Positions 1 to 9,042 of a stretch of 64,000 nt of DNA are shown here, piece after piece. Numbering within the stretch: position 1 is the first letter of the stretch; every line of letters begins with the position of its first letter. This DNA comes from Bremerella alba (GTDB lineage: Bacteria; Planctomycetota; Planctomycetia; Pirellulales; Pirellulaceae). The DNA is taken from assembly GCF_013618625.1 (NCBI RefSeq), contig NZ_JABRWO010000005.1, forward strand, positions 349,977 through 413,976, given 5' to 3'. The translations under genes were made by a program, and so were the position numbers. The notes under the pieces were generated by a model. The model saw only the letters and a program-made list of their open reading frames with translations. It had not been told where the DNA came from and made no database searches.

Positions 1-272
1 GCGCTCGGTGATGTAAGGACATCCCAAGTGGCCGAGCGGTCGTAGTTCACGATAATCCCCGGCGGAAAACTACCGTAAGTGTCGTGGTAGTTATGAACAG
101 CGAGACCAACCTGCTTCAAGTGATTGCTGCACTGCATCCGCCGAGCCGCCTCGCGGGCCTGTTGCACGGCCGGCAACAGCAGGGCAATCAGTACCCCAAT
201 AATGGCGATAACAACAAGCAGTTCGACTAGCGTAAACGCACGCCGCGACAGCGTTATGTGCATCGATCGCAT
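1..272 (-). CDS. DUF1559 prepilin-like protein, 5' part (runs off the left edge)
   Basis: Only the first 90 residues are in the window. Residues 10-35 form a type IV prepilin/pseudopilin N-terminus: [17 protein letters not shown], then a hydrophobic helix ending in [15 protein letters not shown]. After it come [15 protein letters not shown] and a FPPG motif, which are typical of the DUF1559 family expanded in planctomycetes. These proteins are thought to be exported and processed by a prepilin peptidase; their role is unknown. The ATG at 272 was chosen because a GGAG lies about 9 bases upstream. A second in-frame ATG is four codons downstream. The longer open frame at 91-279 is a shadow in another frame. 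Confidence 0.9.
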   Translation of the reverse strand, partial: MRSMHITLSRRAFTLVELLVVIAIIGVLIALLLPAVQQAREAARRMQCSNHLKQVGLAVHNYHDTYGSFPPGIIVNYDRSATWDVLTSPS

Positions 273-489
273 AAGACAACTCCAGGCAAGATGGGTGAGG
301 GGCAGGAGAAGGAAAGGATAATTTTGAAGTTATCTGATAAAATAAACGACACTCATCAACAATTCAACATGCGTTTGCGATTCTTAGGTAAGCATAAGGG
401 TGCGCAACGTTGGATCAGCAGAGAGATTGGCTGATCGCGTAAGATATTCCGGGACCTCGGCCACGCCGTGGGGGTCTTCCCTCAAGCCA

Positions 490-1329
490 TTATTTGACGT
501 CGTCGAACACGCGACGTTGTTGACGCTTGTTGCGAAAGTGACCGGTCTTGGTGGTCGTTGGCTTGATGGTCTCGACGGCGACCTCATAGTTCAACAGCTG
601 AACGGTCGTCTTCGACTTGAGCTTGCCGTTGGCGTCGTAGGCCGTCATCCAGGTTCCCACGACAAACCCAGGCACTTCAGTACATTGGGCTTCGACCGTC
701 TCGGTGGTCTCGTCAGAAGCGGTCGTCTTTTGCACGATGAACGCGACCGTCTTGATCTCGGTCAGCACAGGGTAGGGCTTATTTAATGCGACCACTTCGG
801 AAACCATCTCCTTCTGTGGCGACTGGGCACCTTCGGGCGTGAACGTGTGTTCGCGGCGAAGAATAAACGGAGGAGTATCCGAACTGTAATAGATCTTACC
901 CGTGATTTTTGTCGGCTCGTCAAGAACCTCCATCTGGCGGACTTTACAGCTGTAAGACTTGCCCAGAATCGAAAGCTTCTGTTCACCGCTAGGGGTGATG
1001 CGTACGCGCTGCGATCCGCTTTGACCATTCAGCCCACTGCGGAACTCACGAATTGGCTTCTCGAATACCTGGCCGCTAACTTCTGACTTGGCTTCTCGCT
1101 GCAGGACAATATAGTCCTTGCCAACTTCCTTCAAGCGAACGGTCAGCGTGGTCGTCATCGACGAGACAAGCTCGCCCTCTTTGAACGTTTCGGTGACCTG
1201 CTTCACTTGCTTCCACGAGCCTGCCGGAAAACTGGCCCACTCGTGATGTTCGTGCGGGACAAGCAGTTCCTGCGCTTGCCCAAGCATGGGCAAAATCAGC
1301 ACGAACATCATGGCAACCGCACGAAGCAT
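490..1329 (-). CDS. Secreted hypothetical protein
   Basis: A 279-residue protein with an N-terminal signal peptide (MLRAVAMMFVLILPMLGQAQ). I do not recognise a named family. The mature part is rich in Thr, Lys and Val and seems built from beta strands. Two stretches resemble each other: PAGSWKQVKQ followed by a Thr-rich strand near the N-terminus, and VVGTWMTAYD followed by KTTVQL near the C-terminus, so an internal duplication is possible. The open frame begins with a TTG one codon earlier; the ATG at 1329 is preferred. It is separated from its neighbours by about 140-220 bases and is probably a single transcription unit. Its place is most likely the periplasm or cell surface. Confidence 0.75.
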   Translation of the reverse strand: MLRAVAMMFVLILPMLGQAQELLVPHEHHEWASFPAGSWKQVKQVTETFKEGELVSSMTTTLTVRLKEVGKDYIVLQREAKSEVSGQVFEKPIREFRSGLNGQSGSQRVRITPSGEQKLSILGKSYSCKVRQMEVLDEPTKITGKIYYSSDTPPFILRREHTFTPEGAQSPQKEMVSEVVALNKPYPVLTEIKTVAFIVQKTTASDETTETVEAQCTEVPGFVVGTWMTAYDANGKLKSKTTVQLLNYEVAVETIKPTTTKTGHFRNKRQQRRVFDDVK

Positions 1330-1470
1330 CAATCATCTCTTAAGAAGGATAAGTCTAGGCTTAAACGACCCCAAGCAGCGGGCGCGCAAAACGAACACTG
1401 CTTAAAGCATATCTTGCCTAAGCTACCTTATCCTGGATTAGATTGTAGCCAAGAGGGTCGATTTACCCTT

Positions 1471-2871
1471 TCAACTCTCGCTTTTTTCGATATTTCCACT
1501 GCCACCCCCCTCGTTGGTATTGTTTTCTGGCACCAGCTTGCTCACTAATTGGGCGTCATTTCGGGGGAACAGGGTTCGTAAATCGAGAACCACTTCATCC
1601 TCATTTTGGCTCCAGCAAGCCACGGTGGGAAAGCCTGCCAGGTGAGCCTGAAGCGTTTCGGCTCCTTCCGGCGTGGGTCGGAGAGTCACATGCCGGCTTG
1701 GCAACTTGATCCCGCCAGGAAGAACATACGCCTCGGCGGGACTAGTCACAGCCTCCGCAATCCAAGGGGAAACCGAGAACTGCTCGGCGAGTCTTGTCGC
1801 GCGAAGATCCAAGTTTTCCTCGGAAGTCGACAGAAGAGACAACGTCGGGATCCGGTCATCAACGCGTTCGCCTGATTGATGAATTCGCAGCGTCACTTCC
1901 AACTCTGCCAGACTCGCCGGCGTCGCCTGCAAGTAACGGGCAATCGGCAGTTCCGACAATTGAGAAACGCATTGGGCTTTGCCCAGCACGATGGCGCAAC
2001 CAGGACCACCCAGCAGAAACCCACCACCCATTAAAACGGCGTCCGCTCCGGCTTCGATGGCTTGCTTCGCGCTGCATAGGCCTAGCTCGTCATGGATCGC
2101 ATCGGGCAAGAGCCCCGCCACCCCTAACGCCACCCACAGCGATACGCCAGAAGCTTTCAGCGTCTTGATTGCCTCGAATGTCGGCGGAAAGACATTCGCC
2201 CCACTGACATCGAAGTTCGTTTTGTCGAACCACAGCAGATGCTCGGCGCTTCCTTCGATCTCATCGGCCAGTGCGGCCAGGTCGATCTGATTACTCGATC
2301 CGACTTCCTGAATGCCTGCTTCTTCCAACAGCTTCGGCACGGCGATCCGGTCGAACGTCGACGACATCTGCGATCGCGGTACGAGCGTTTTCTTGCTGCT
2401 CATAGCTTGCGCGAGCAGATAGACGGCTGCCTGTCGGTCACTCACAATCAGGGCCGCCTCGGCACCGGTCATTTCGCACAGCAGCTGCTCGATGGCCTGA
2501 TGGTAGTTTTCCTGGGCGGTCGCTTGCCGATAGTCGTGTCGCCGAGCATGCGCTTGGACGAGAATCTCTTCTGCTATCGGCCCGACAGGAAAATCGGCCC
2601 CGAGCACCTGCCCGGTCGCATTGATTCCCTCTGGCCGGCTGAGCCCTTGCTCTCCCAAAATCCAATCCGAGATCTCACTGGCCAGGCTCTGCAGCGACCC
2701 ATACGGCAGCGTTGGAGCAGCCTCCATGGCCAACTTCTGGTACGGCTGAAGATACGCCTTCACGCCAGCGGCGACTGTGCTGCTGGAAACCTTGTGAGCC
2801 AAGTCCTTCAGCGGCCGCAGTTCCATCAACTGCGAGATAGACGGAATACGATTGACGTTCGATTCAGACAT
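1471..2871 (-). CDS. SelA-like PLP fold protein lacking the catalytic lysine
   Basis: The 466 residues follow L-seryl-tRNA(Sec) selenium transferase (SelA) in order: an IPSISQLME N-terminus, INATGQVL (about residue 83), ALIVSDRQAAVYLL (140), the EVGSSNQ strand (189), LLWFDKTNF (212) and GGGFLLGGPG (282-291). In SelA the last motif reads DKLLGGPQ and its lysine binds PLP; here that position is Phe285. The Arg/Asn-rich tRNA-facing residues of true SelA are also poorly kept. Selenium transfer by the usual chemistry is therefore unlikely. No selB or selD is in the window. A strong GAGGAGAG sits 8 bases before the ATG. It could be a scaffold or a PLP-free relative; the fold assignment is more certain than any role. 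Confidence 0.8.
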   Translation of the reverse strand: MSESNVNRIPSISQLMELRPLKDLAHKVSSSTVAAGVKAYLQPYQKLAMEAAPTLPYGSLQSLASEISDWILGEQGLSRPEGINATGQVLGADFPVGPIAEEILVQAHARRHDYRQATAQENYHQAIEQLLCEMTGAEAALIVSDRQAAVYLLAQAMSSKKTLVPRSQMSSTFDRIAVPKLLEEAGIQEVGSSNQIDLAALADEIEGSAEHLLWFDKTNFDVSGANVFPPTFEAIKTLKASGVSLWVALGVAGLLPDAIHDELGLCSAKQAIEAGADAVLMGGGFLLGGPGCAIVLGKAQCVSQLSELPIARYLQATPASLAELEVTLRIHQSGERVDDRIPTLSLLSTSEENLDLRATRLAEQFSVSPWIAEAVTSPAEAYVLPGGIKLPSRHVTLRPTPEGAETLQAHLAGFPTVACWSQNEDEVVLDLRTLFPRNDAQLVSKLVPENNTNEGGGSGNIEKSES

Positions 2872-3103
2872 AGGGGCAACTCTCCTCTAAAGATGAAGCA
2901 TGTTCCTATTATGCCTGCTAAGTGCCCCGACCTGAATCGGTGGGTACCCGAGAATCTTTTTTCTCCGCGACCAGGCAATCCTCGATGCCACCGCTCAACC
3001 CTTGCTATCGCCAACAAAATTGCTAGGCGCTCTATCTCACTGAAACGCTTTACCCAAAGCATGACCTCTTAGCCCCAAGTCACGTCCCCGCAAACGTAGG
3101 GAT

Positions 3104-3148
3104 CACGACAGAGCGTTCTCAACCAGGAACGCTCTGCAGGTGGTCGTG
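3104..3148. other. Long hairpin between two minus-strand genes
   Basis: An inverted repeat of the form CACGACAGAGCGTTC...GAACGCTCTG...GTCGTG lies between the start of the SelA-like gene and the end of the hybrid kinase. It has no T tract on either side, so it is not a classic intrinsic terminator. It may end or protect the kinase transcript. Confidence 0.5.
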
Positions 3149-3204
3149 CGCAGGTGGAAGCACTTCGTGTGCTCGGCCTGAGGGGAAATGGTGAAATTGC
3201 CGTC

Positions 3205-6183
3205 TTACGTTGTCGCCGACATCGCTTCAGGATGGTACTGCTGAAGCACTTCGATCAGGCGTTTGCGGTCGATCGGCTTAGTGGTATAGCTGCTGCAACC
3301 TGCGTCTAAGCATTTTTGCAGGTCTCCGGCCATTGCGTGGGCGGTCAGAGCAACAATCGGCAACGTGCATCCCTTATCGCGTAGTAGTTGCGTTGATTGA
3401 TAACCATCCATTTCGGGCATTTGCATGTCCGTGAGTATGACATCGAATCGGGCAGGCACTTCCAACGGACCGTCGATCGTTCCGTCTTGGGTGACCTGTT
3501 CGATGGTCAGCTTTCCGTTTTCAACCGTGACAACTTCCGCACCAGCCTTACGAAGATGGAACGAAATCAGGCGAACGTTGTCTGGTCCATCTTCGGCCAG
3601 CAAGATTCGCATTCCCTTCAATGCGACGGTCGACAGTTTCGTCGATTCGTCGAGACCTGTTTTCTTCTGGGCAGCTGCCGAACATGCTTCGTCGGGGGTC
3701 AGCCAGTTATTCTCGTCAATTTTTTCGATCGATAAGGAGAGACTAAAGACACTGCCGGCGTTCGGCTCGCTGGTAACGTTGATATCGCCCCCGAGAATCT
3801 GGGCCAGGCGTTTGCTAATCCGCAGTCCAAGGCCAGTGCCACCGAAGCGTCTGGCGGTCGAGTTGTCGGCTTGCACGAATGCTTGGAACAGCTTTCCGAG
3901 CTGATCTTCGCTCATGCCGATGCCAGTATCTTCGACCGAGAGACGCAGGCTATTCTCGGATTTCACGTAGCAAACACGAAGACGAACCCGACCGATCTCG
4001 GTGAACTTGATCGCGTTACCCAACAGGTTGACCAGAATCTGCCTCAGGCGGATCGGGTCGCTATGGATAATCATGGGGATCTTGTTTTCGATGATTGAGT
4101 CGAGCGCCAACCCCTTGGCCGAAGCTTTGACATGCATCAGATCCATGACGTCGCGAACGAGTGAATCGAGACGCATCGGTACCGACTCGACCGTCATCTT
4201 GCCTGCTTCGATTTTCGACAGGTCAAGGATGTCGTTGATGATCGCCAACAGATGCTCGCCGTTGCGGCGAATGGTATCGATGTATTCCTTCCGCTCGGGC
4301 TCCACAACATTGGGCTGACTATAATCTGCCAAAAGATCGGTATACCCCAAGATCGCCGTCATGGGTGTCCGGATTTCGTGGCTCATGTTGGCAAGGAACT
4401 CGCTCTTACTTTGATTGGCTCCCTCCGCCTTTTCGCGTGCTTCGCGAAGATTGGCCTCCGCTTGACGCTGCACGGTAACGTCGCGCAGAGCCGCCAAGAG
4501 GTACGTTTTCTTGTACTGAAGCGTGGGATTCTCGAACACGACCGCATGCAATTCGATCAAGCGGTTGGTTCCACGAAGTCCTGTCATTTGGAATTCAACA
4601 CAACAGGGATGCCCTGTCATGGCATCGCACAAACTACGAATGACCAGATTGTGCGCTTGCTTGGGCAACTGATCGAGGATCGAGATACCACGAAGTTCTT
4701 CCTGGGACTCAGCCTCCCACAGTTCCAGACCGGCCGGATTGGTATCTAGGACACACCCATCGACGTCCAGTAGATTCACTCCCACCGGTACATTTTCAAA
4801 GATGGTGTTAAACCGCCGAAAGCCTTCTTCGGCTTCCTCTTTGGCAGCCTTGAGGTCAACGGTCATCGACTCGGCCAGTTGGATGGCCCGTAGCCGCGAC
4901 GTGCCCAGGTTCCATACCATCATCGCGAAGAGGATGGTCAACGTAGCCCCGAACACCGTCGTAAAAATCGGACGTAGAAAGAGACCGCTAGTATCGAAAT
5001 TAGGGTTGCTGTTGATCTGCACGGTCCACCGCCGACCACCAAAGCTTAAAGGATAAGACTTGGAGAATACCGGCACGTATTGGTGCCCTTGCTCCTCGTC
5101 TTCAAAGTGAAAGCCATGACCGCAAAACAGCTTATTAGAAAGATCGATGGCCATCGTGTCGTAAACTTCGACGTCCACCTTGCCGTCGCCTGAGAGGAGA
5201 ATACCGTCCAGGGCTAACTCCGACGTAATCGGCATGTAGACCCAACCCAAAAACGCGGCTTCACGCTGCTGGGCTGTTTCGAGCGGAACGCCGGTCTGAT
5301 AAACGGCCAGATAGTACAGAAATCCATTGTGATTCAGTTGGTCCTGAACCAGATTAATTTTGGCGGTCAGGGTCGGCACACCGGTCGCGCGAGCTTTTTC
5401 TGCGGCCACGCGCCGATTGGTCTCCGAACCGACGTCCAGTCCTCTGGCCGCTTGATTTTCGGCATACGGCTCGATGTGACAGATCACGAAATAATCGTCA
5501 TGCTCGTCCAAGCTACCTGCCGTTTTGATTTGAAAGTCTTCGCCTAGATTCTCCTGAGCCCAAGCCACGAACGGGCCGGAGTTATCTTTCTGGACACTTC
5601 GAATGAAGCCCTGGCCCATGGCCCCTTGAAAGTACACCTTAGGATCGACCACTCGGCAATATTCGCGGAATTCTTGCAGAGTGAGTTCTTCGCTTGCCTC
5701 GTGCAGACCACGCAGGGCTCTTAGTCCGTCCTCGAATTCGTTCATCCGCCGAGCAACTTCCGTTTTGATCCGTTCGCTCAACGCATCGAAGGCGACTTCC
5801 GATTGGCGATGCGACTCGCAGGCCATCCAGTAGGCGATGAAACCGGTCAGCGTGACGCCACAAGCGAGGACTAAACCCACTGGCTTCATCACGCCGGATG
5901 AGACCAGTGACGTTTCAGGAGACGGTCTCCGTCCCCAAACGGTTATCAGTCGAAAGATAATAATCGGAGCGGCAATAAGCAGAGTGACGGCCATTCCCAG
6001 CAGGCGCAAAGAAAACAACGGCCATTGCGGGGCCACCAGAGGCAACACGAGCATCGAGATGACTTCCGCCAGCATTACCGTGCCGACAATTTCTGCCACG
6101 TTTCGCAGTAGATGTCTGTTCGTCTGCACGTCTGCCCCGGACAACCAATGTCTCGTATCGCCAGGCACCCATTGCCCAGTCAT
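3205..6183 (-). CDS. Hybrid sensor histidine kinase (CHASE, PAS, HisKA, HATPase, receiver)
   Basis: A 992-residue membrane sensor. Residues 28-80 and 100-121 hold membrane helices; a CHASE-type extracytoplasmic sensor covers about 150-395, closed by a helix at 403-425. A PAS domain follows at about 457-575. The HisKA box NMSHEIRTPM puts the phosphorylated histidine at 602. The ATPase has the N box (NLLGNAIKFT), G1 (EDTGIGM) and G2 (GGTGLGLRIS). The C-terminal receiver (about 857-985) has its acceptor Asp919 in LTDMQMPEMDG and Lys969. No histidine phosphotransfer domain or partner regulator is nearby. It lies 149 bases after the TonB gene on the same strand, so it may be read with hemP and tonB and sense a signal linked to iron or heme. 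The ligand is unknown. Confidence 0.93.
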   Translation of the reverse strand: MTGQWVPGDTRHWLSGADVQTNRHLLRNVAEIVGTVMLAEVISMLVLPLVAPQWPLFSLRLLGMAVTLLIAAPIIIFRLITVWGRRPSPETSLVSSGVMKPVGLVLACGVTLTGFIAYWMACESHRQSEVAFDALSERIKTEVARRMNEFEDGLRALRGLHEASEELTLQEFREYCRVVDPKVYFQGAMGQGFIRSVQKDNSGPFVAWAQENLGEDFQIKTAGSLDEHDDYFVICHIEPYAENQAARGLDVGSETNRRVAAEKARATGVPTLTAKINLVQDQLNHNGFLYYLAVYQTGVPLETAQQREAAFLGWVYMPITSELALDGILLSGDGKVDVEVYDTMAIDLSNKLFCGHGFHFEDEEQGHQYVPVFSKSYPLSFGGRRWTVQINSNPNFDTSGLFLRPIFTTVFGATLTILFAMMVWNLGTSRLRAIQLAESMTVDLKAAKEEAEEGFRRFNTIFENVPVGVNLLDVDGCVLDTNPAGLELWEAESQEELRGISILDQLPKQAHNLVIRSLCDAMTGHPCCVEFQMTGLRGTNRLIELHAVVFENPTLQYKKTYLLAALRDVTVQRQAEANLREAREKAEGANQSKSEFLANMSHEIRTPMTAILGYTDLLADYSQPNVVEPERKEYIDTIRRNGEHLLAIINDILDLSKIEAGKMTVESVPMRLDSLVRDVMDLMHVKASAKGLALDSIIENKIPMIIHSDPIRLRQILVNLLGNAIKFTEIGRVRLRVCYVKSENSLRLSVEDTGIGMSEDQLGKLFQAFVQADNSTARRFGGTGLGLRISKRLAQILGGDINVTSEPNAGSVFSLSLSIEKIDENNWLTPDEACSAAAQKKTGLDESTKLSTVALKGMRILLAEDGPDNVRLISFHLRKAGAEVVTVENGKLTIEQVTQDGTIDGPLEVPARFDVILTDMQMPEMDGYQSTQLLRDKGCTLPIVALTAHAMAGDLQKCLDAGCSSYTTKPIDRKRLIEVLQQYHPEAMSATT

Positions 6184-6332
6184 CAGAATCGTTATCGGTT
6201 ACCTACTGAGCCCCGATTTCCAAATCGTCAACTATCCCCATGCAATTCGACTTTCCGCAGTTCAATCAGGACGAAGATGTTGAACGTGCCGATTGTTCCG
6301 ATTCCTCACACGAGGGGGAAACCCGAGCCATC

Positions 6333-7118
6333 TCAACGTAGAAACCGAACCGGCATGAGTCTCACAACAGCTACCGGCTCGCCGGCTTGGGTGGCTGGAA
6401 TTCCTTTCCACAGACGTACCGCCCGAAGGGCCGCTTGATCGAGAATTTCGTACCCACTGCTTTTCGCTACACTCACCTGGCTTACCTGGCCATCGGGGGC
6501 AATTGCAATCCGCAACAAGACCTCCCCTTGCCAGCCATTGCGAACCGCCTCGGCAGGGTACCTTGGGGGCGGATTCATCGAGAAGTCGGGGGGCGTTTCT
6601 CGCGTAGTCCCTACCGGCATCGGCACCGCAGAGGCCATCACCGCAACCGGTACCGGTCGCGAGTGCCGAGGTAGTGGCTTTGTTTGAGGTTTGGTTTCGT
6701 TTGGCTGCCGCTTAAACTGTCGACGCTCGGCCCGTTGGACTTTGGGAGTGGACTGCACCGTATTGACCAGCAATTCGGCCGTTTGCCGAGTCGTCTCGAT
6801 CCGCAGCGACTCTTTTGCCAACGGTGCGTCTGGCTCGACATCGATCGTCGACTCGACGGCATCCATCTCGCTTTGAACCAGCTGCACAGGCTCAGGTTCA
6901 CTAAGAGGAACCGGAGGAGCGAACGTCGCAGAAACGGTCACGGCCTGACGCTGACCCGCGAAATCGACCGGCTGAAATAGCGCCATGCTTTGCCAAGCAA
7001 GCACCGTCACTAGAGCAAGATGGCTCCAGGCCGAGAAATGGATCGCAAATCGCGTGGTCGTGAGTCGTCGCATGAAAACAGCCGAATCACGGCTGAGAAC
7101 AACCGCAGGAGCAGGCAC
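6333..7118 (-). CDS. TonB-family energy transducer
   Basis: A 261-residue protein with one N-terminal membrane helix (about residues 25-47), a long Pro/Gln/Arg-rich spacer and a C-terminal TonB domain (about 180-261) with PPRYPAEAVRNGWQGEV, IAPDGQV and SSGYEILDQAALRAV. TonB links the proton-motive force of ExbB/ExbD to outer-membrane receptors. No exbB, exbD or receptor gene lies here. It follows hemP with a gap of 33 bases, which points to heme or iron uptake. The start is uncertain: GTG at 7118 gives the longest frame with an AGGGG 11 bases before it; an ATG at 7073 would still keep the membrane helix. Confidence 0.88.
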   Translation of the reverse strand: MPAPAVVLSRDSAVFMRRLTTTRFAIHFSAWSHLALVTVLAWQSMALFQPVDFAGQRQAVTVSATFAPPVPLSEPEPVQLVQSEMDAVESTIDVEPDAPLAKESLRIETTRQTAELLVNTVQSTPKVQRAERRQFKRQPNETKPQTKPLPRHSRPVPVAVMASAVPMPVGTTRETPPDFSMNPPPRYPAEAVRNGWQGEVLLRIAIAPDGQVSQVSVAKSSGYEILDQAALRAVRLWKGIPATQAGEPVAVVRLMPVRFLR

Positions 7119-7151
7119 AATAATGCGAGCCCCTGAAAACTCACGGGGCTC

Positions 7152-7352
7152 TTATTTCGTTAAATACAGGCGACCATTGGAGGTCGCTTTCAAACAATAG
7201 AGCGTCCCGTCATGATTAATCCACACTTGTCGGCGGCCTTGCAGGAGGTCGCCTGAGACAATTGCCGTTTGACGCTGTTCATCTACGTTAGGGTTGGCAG
7301 TGGGGCGGTCGGTCACTTGAGTACCGCCCATGCCATCATAGCTTCGATGCAT
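7152..7352 (-). CDS. hemP: Hemin uptake protein HemP
   Basis: A 66-residue protein whose C-terminal half matches HemP: SGDLLQGRRQVWINHDG, then YCLKATSNGRLYLTK at the very end. HemP proteins are small, often sit beside heme or siderophore receptor genes, and in some proteobacteria act as activators of heme uptake genes. The N-terminal 30 residues are poorly conserved. The ATG at 7352 is preferred over the GTG at 7364 because an AGGAAG lies 11 bases before the ATG, while it would be too close to the GTG. It is the first gene of a likely hemP-tonB-kinase transcription unit. Fur regulation is expected from the family, but I could not point to a clear Fur box. Confidence 0.85.
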   Translation of the reverse strand: MHRSYDGMGGTQVTDRPTANPNVDEQRQTAIVSGDLLQGRRQVWINHDGTLYCLKATSNGRLYLTK

Positions 7353-7518
7353 AGTGCTGAACACTTCCTGCTAAGGGAATCGGATGAACGCCCTGGCGAG
7401 CATTCGGTTAACTTTCTAGAGTTATCCTTTCCTCAAAGGTTTCCTCAAAGGAATTCGAAAAAAGTTCCCTGCTCAGAGTGCAACTATCGCGCCGGTTGGT
7501 TTTTCCCTTCGTTTTGAT

Positions 7519-7707
7519 CTATCGGAGAACAATTCTGTCGCGCCAGGCGACACGCATGTCGTCCTCGGTAACATCCAAGAGCCCAAGAAGCGTCTGGGAC
7601 GCGATGCGTGAAACCAGCGAAGCAAGGAAAACCTTACCGGCTAGGGCGAAAACCCTCGTCTTCACCAGCAGCCCCAGAAAGCAGGGCAGATGGTGCCCCA
7701 CACCCAT
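7519..7707 (-). CDS. Possible small hydrophobic protein (uncertain)
   Basis: This open frame of 62 codons follows the COG0523 GTPase gene after 36 bases on the same strand. Residues 8-45 are largely hydrophobic (CFLGLLVKTRVFALAGKVFLA) and third codon positions are GC-rich, as in neighbouring genes. No good ribosome binding site is visible. It is the only candidate I see in the 390-base stretch between hemP and the GTPase gene, and it may not be a gene. Confidence 0.28.
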   Translation of the reverse strand: MGVGHHLPCFLGLLVKTRVFALAGKVFLASLVSRIASQTLLGLLDVTEDDMRVAWRDRIVLR

Positions 7708-7743
7708 GGCCGTTTGGGCATGGCGACGTTGCTGCTTGGCCCG

Positions 7744-8862
7744 TTAACTGCTCGGCTTGGCAAAGCGATGCGTCGGCACAGGGCGACCGGGGCGGAAGCT
7801 TTGGGTTTGGTGAAACGCGACTGTCACCCCCATTTGGCTGGCTACACTTTCGACCACCTCTTCAACCTGAGCACGAAGCGCTTCTGGGTCGACCGCCACG
7901 CGAGCATTGACGACCACATGAGCGAGTTTCGTCTGGCAGTGCGAAGGAAGCGAAAGCACCGCAGGCGTGTCGCTACTGACCAGGTTGGCTACACCATAGG
8001 CGCCTTCCCACAGACCGATTGTCTTCAGGTGAGCGGTCTCTGCTTGGATAGCTTCCAGCCGCTGACGTAGCCCTTCCACAATCCCCAGCAGCAAATCGTC
8101 CAGCACGAATACCTCGTCGCTGGTGGCATCCAAACTGCTGTTCAACCAACCTAGTTCCGCTTCCCCTTCGGCGTATAAATCGTAATCTAGCTCGAGGATT
8201 TTTTGACCATAGGATCCGCGCTGATCGAGCATTTCGATCAGGCCATCCATCCCTTCGCCTGACTTGGCTGACATCCGCAGAATGGGTGTATCTGGTGCGA
8301 ACTGGCTAAGCAGTGTCGAGAGTTCTTCGACTTGCTCGGCACTCAGTTCGTCGATGCGATTAATGATCAGGAAATCGGCTTCCTCCAACTGCTTCTCGAA
8401 GATGTAAGCCGCTTTGGGCGAGAAGCCAGCTTGGGCTTCCTTCCGCAAGATCCGTAAACCGTGCGAAGGCTTCAAGATCACTCCGTAGGGTGCCACATCG
8501 AACTGGGCATCAAAGAGCTGCATCAGCGGCTGAACGACCGTAGCGACCAAGTCCGTGCAACTGCCGACCGGCTCGGCAATCACAACGTCAGGGCGTTCGT
8601 CGACGGCAAGCGTTTCGACCGTCGAGGTTAGCTCGTTGAAGTTACAACAAAAGCAAGCCCCGGCGACTTCCCCCACGTTCAGCCCCTGCGAACGAAGCAA
8701 ATTCGTATCGACCAGATCGGCGGCCTGGTCGTTAGTCACAACCCCAACCTTTAGGCCTTGATCTTGATACTGCTTGGCCAAGCGACCTATCGCCGTTGTT
8801 TTGCCAGCCCCAAGAAAGCCACCCAGCATCACGAAACGGATTTTATGCGGTTCATTCGACAT
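7744..8862 (-). CDS. COG0523 (CobW/UreG-like) metal-chaperone GTPase
   Basis: A 372-residue G3E-family GTPase. The P-loop GGFLGAGKTT is at residues 15-24, and GACFCCNF (about 68-75) holds the CxCC metal site typical of COG0523. NRID is a plausible base-recognition motif. The family moves zinc, cobalt or other metals into enzymes. The C-terminal third (about 230-372) does not look like the usual CobW_C domain and ends in a basic Pro-rich tail, so this is a divergent group. The neighbouring hemP-tonB genes hint at metal homeostasis, but the metal cannot be read from the sequence. The ribosome binding site is weak. Confidence 0.85.
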   Translation of the reverse strand: MSNEPHKIRFVMLGGFLGAGKTTAIGRLAKQYQDQGLKVGVVTNDQAADLVDTNLLRSQGLNVGEVAGACFCCNFNELTSTVETLAVDERPDVVIAEPVGSCTDLVATVVQPLMQLFDAQFDVAPYGVILKPSHGLRILRKEAQAGFSPKAAYIFEKQLEEADFLIINRIDELSAEQVEELSTLLSQFAPDTPILRMSAKSGEGMDGLIEMLDQRGSYGQKILELDYDLYAEGEAELGWLNSSLDATSDEVFVLDDLLLGIVEGLRQRLEAIQAETAHLKTIGLWEGAYGVANLVSSDTPAVLSLPSHCQTKLAHVVVNARVAVDPEALRAQVEEVVESVASQMGVTVAFHQTQSFRPGRPVPTHRFAKPSS

Positions 8863-8978
8863 CGGCGGGATTCTTTCTACGAACAGGAGGATATTCTTAC
8901 CAACCTAAGAATATCGTTTTAGGCCGTCCGCTTCAATCACGAGCCGAAGCAAAACGCTCTCGACGAGCAGCATTAGCG

Positions 8979-9016
8979 CATCAAAAAGCCACCCTGACAA
9001 ACACCAGGGCGGCTTC
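8979..9016 (-). terminator. Intrinsic terminator after the 9043-9423 gene
   Basis: Read on the minus strand, AAGCCGCCCTG pairs with CAGGGTGGCTT around an 8-base loop (8986-9015), followed by a run of T. It starts 28 bases after the stop codon of the small secreted protein gene and separates it from the GTPase gene. Confidence 0.75.
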
Positions 9017-9042
9017 TGGAAATTGGATTGCTGGGCCGACGA

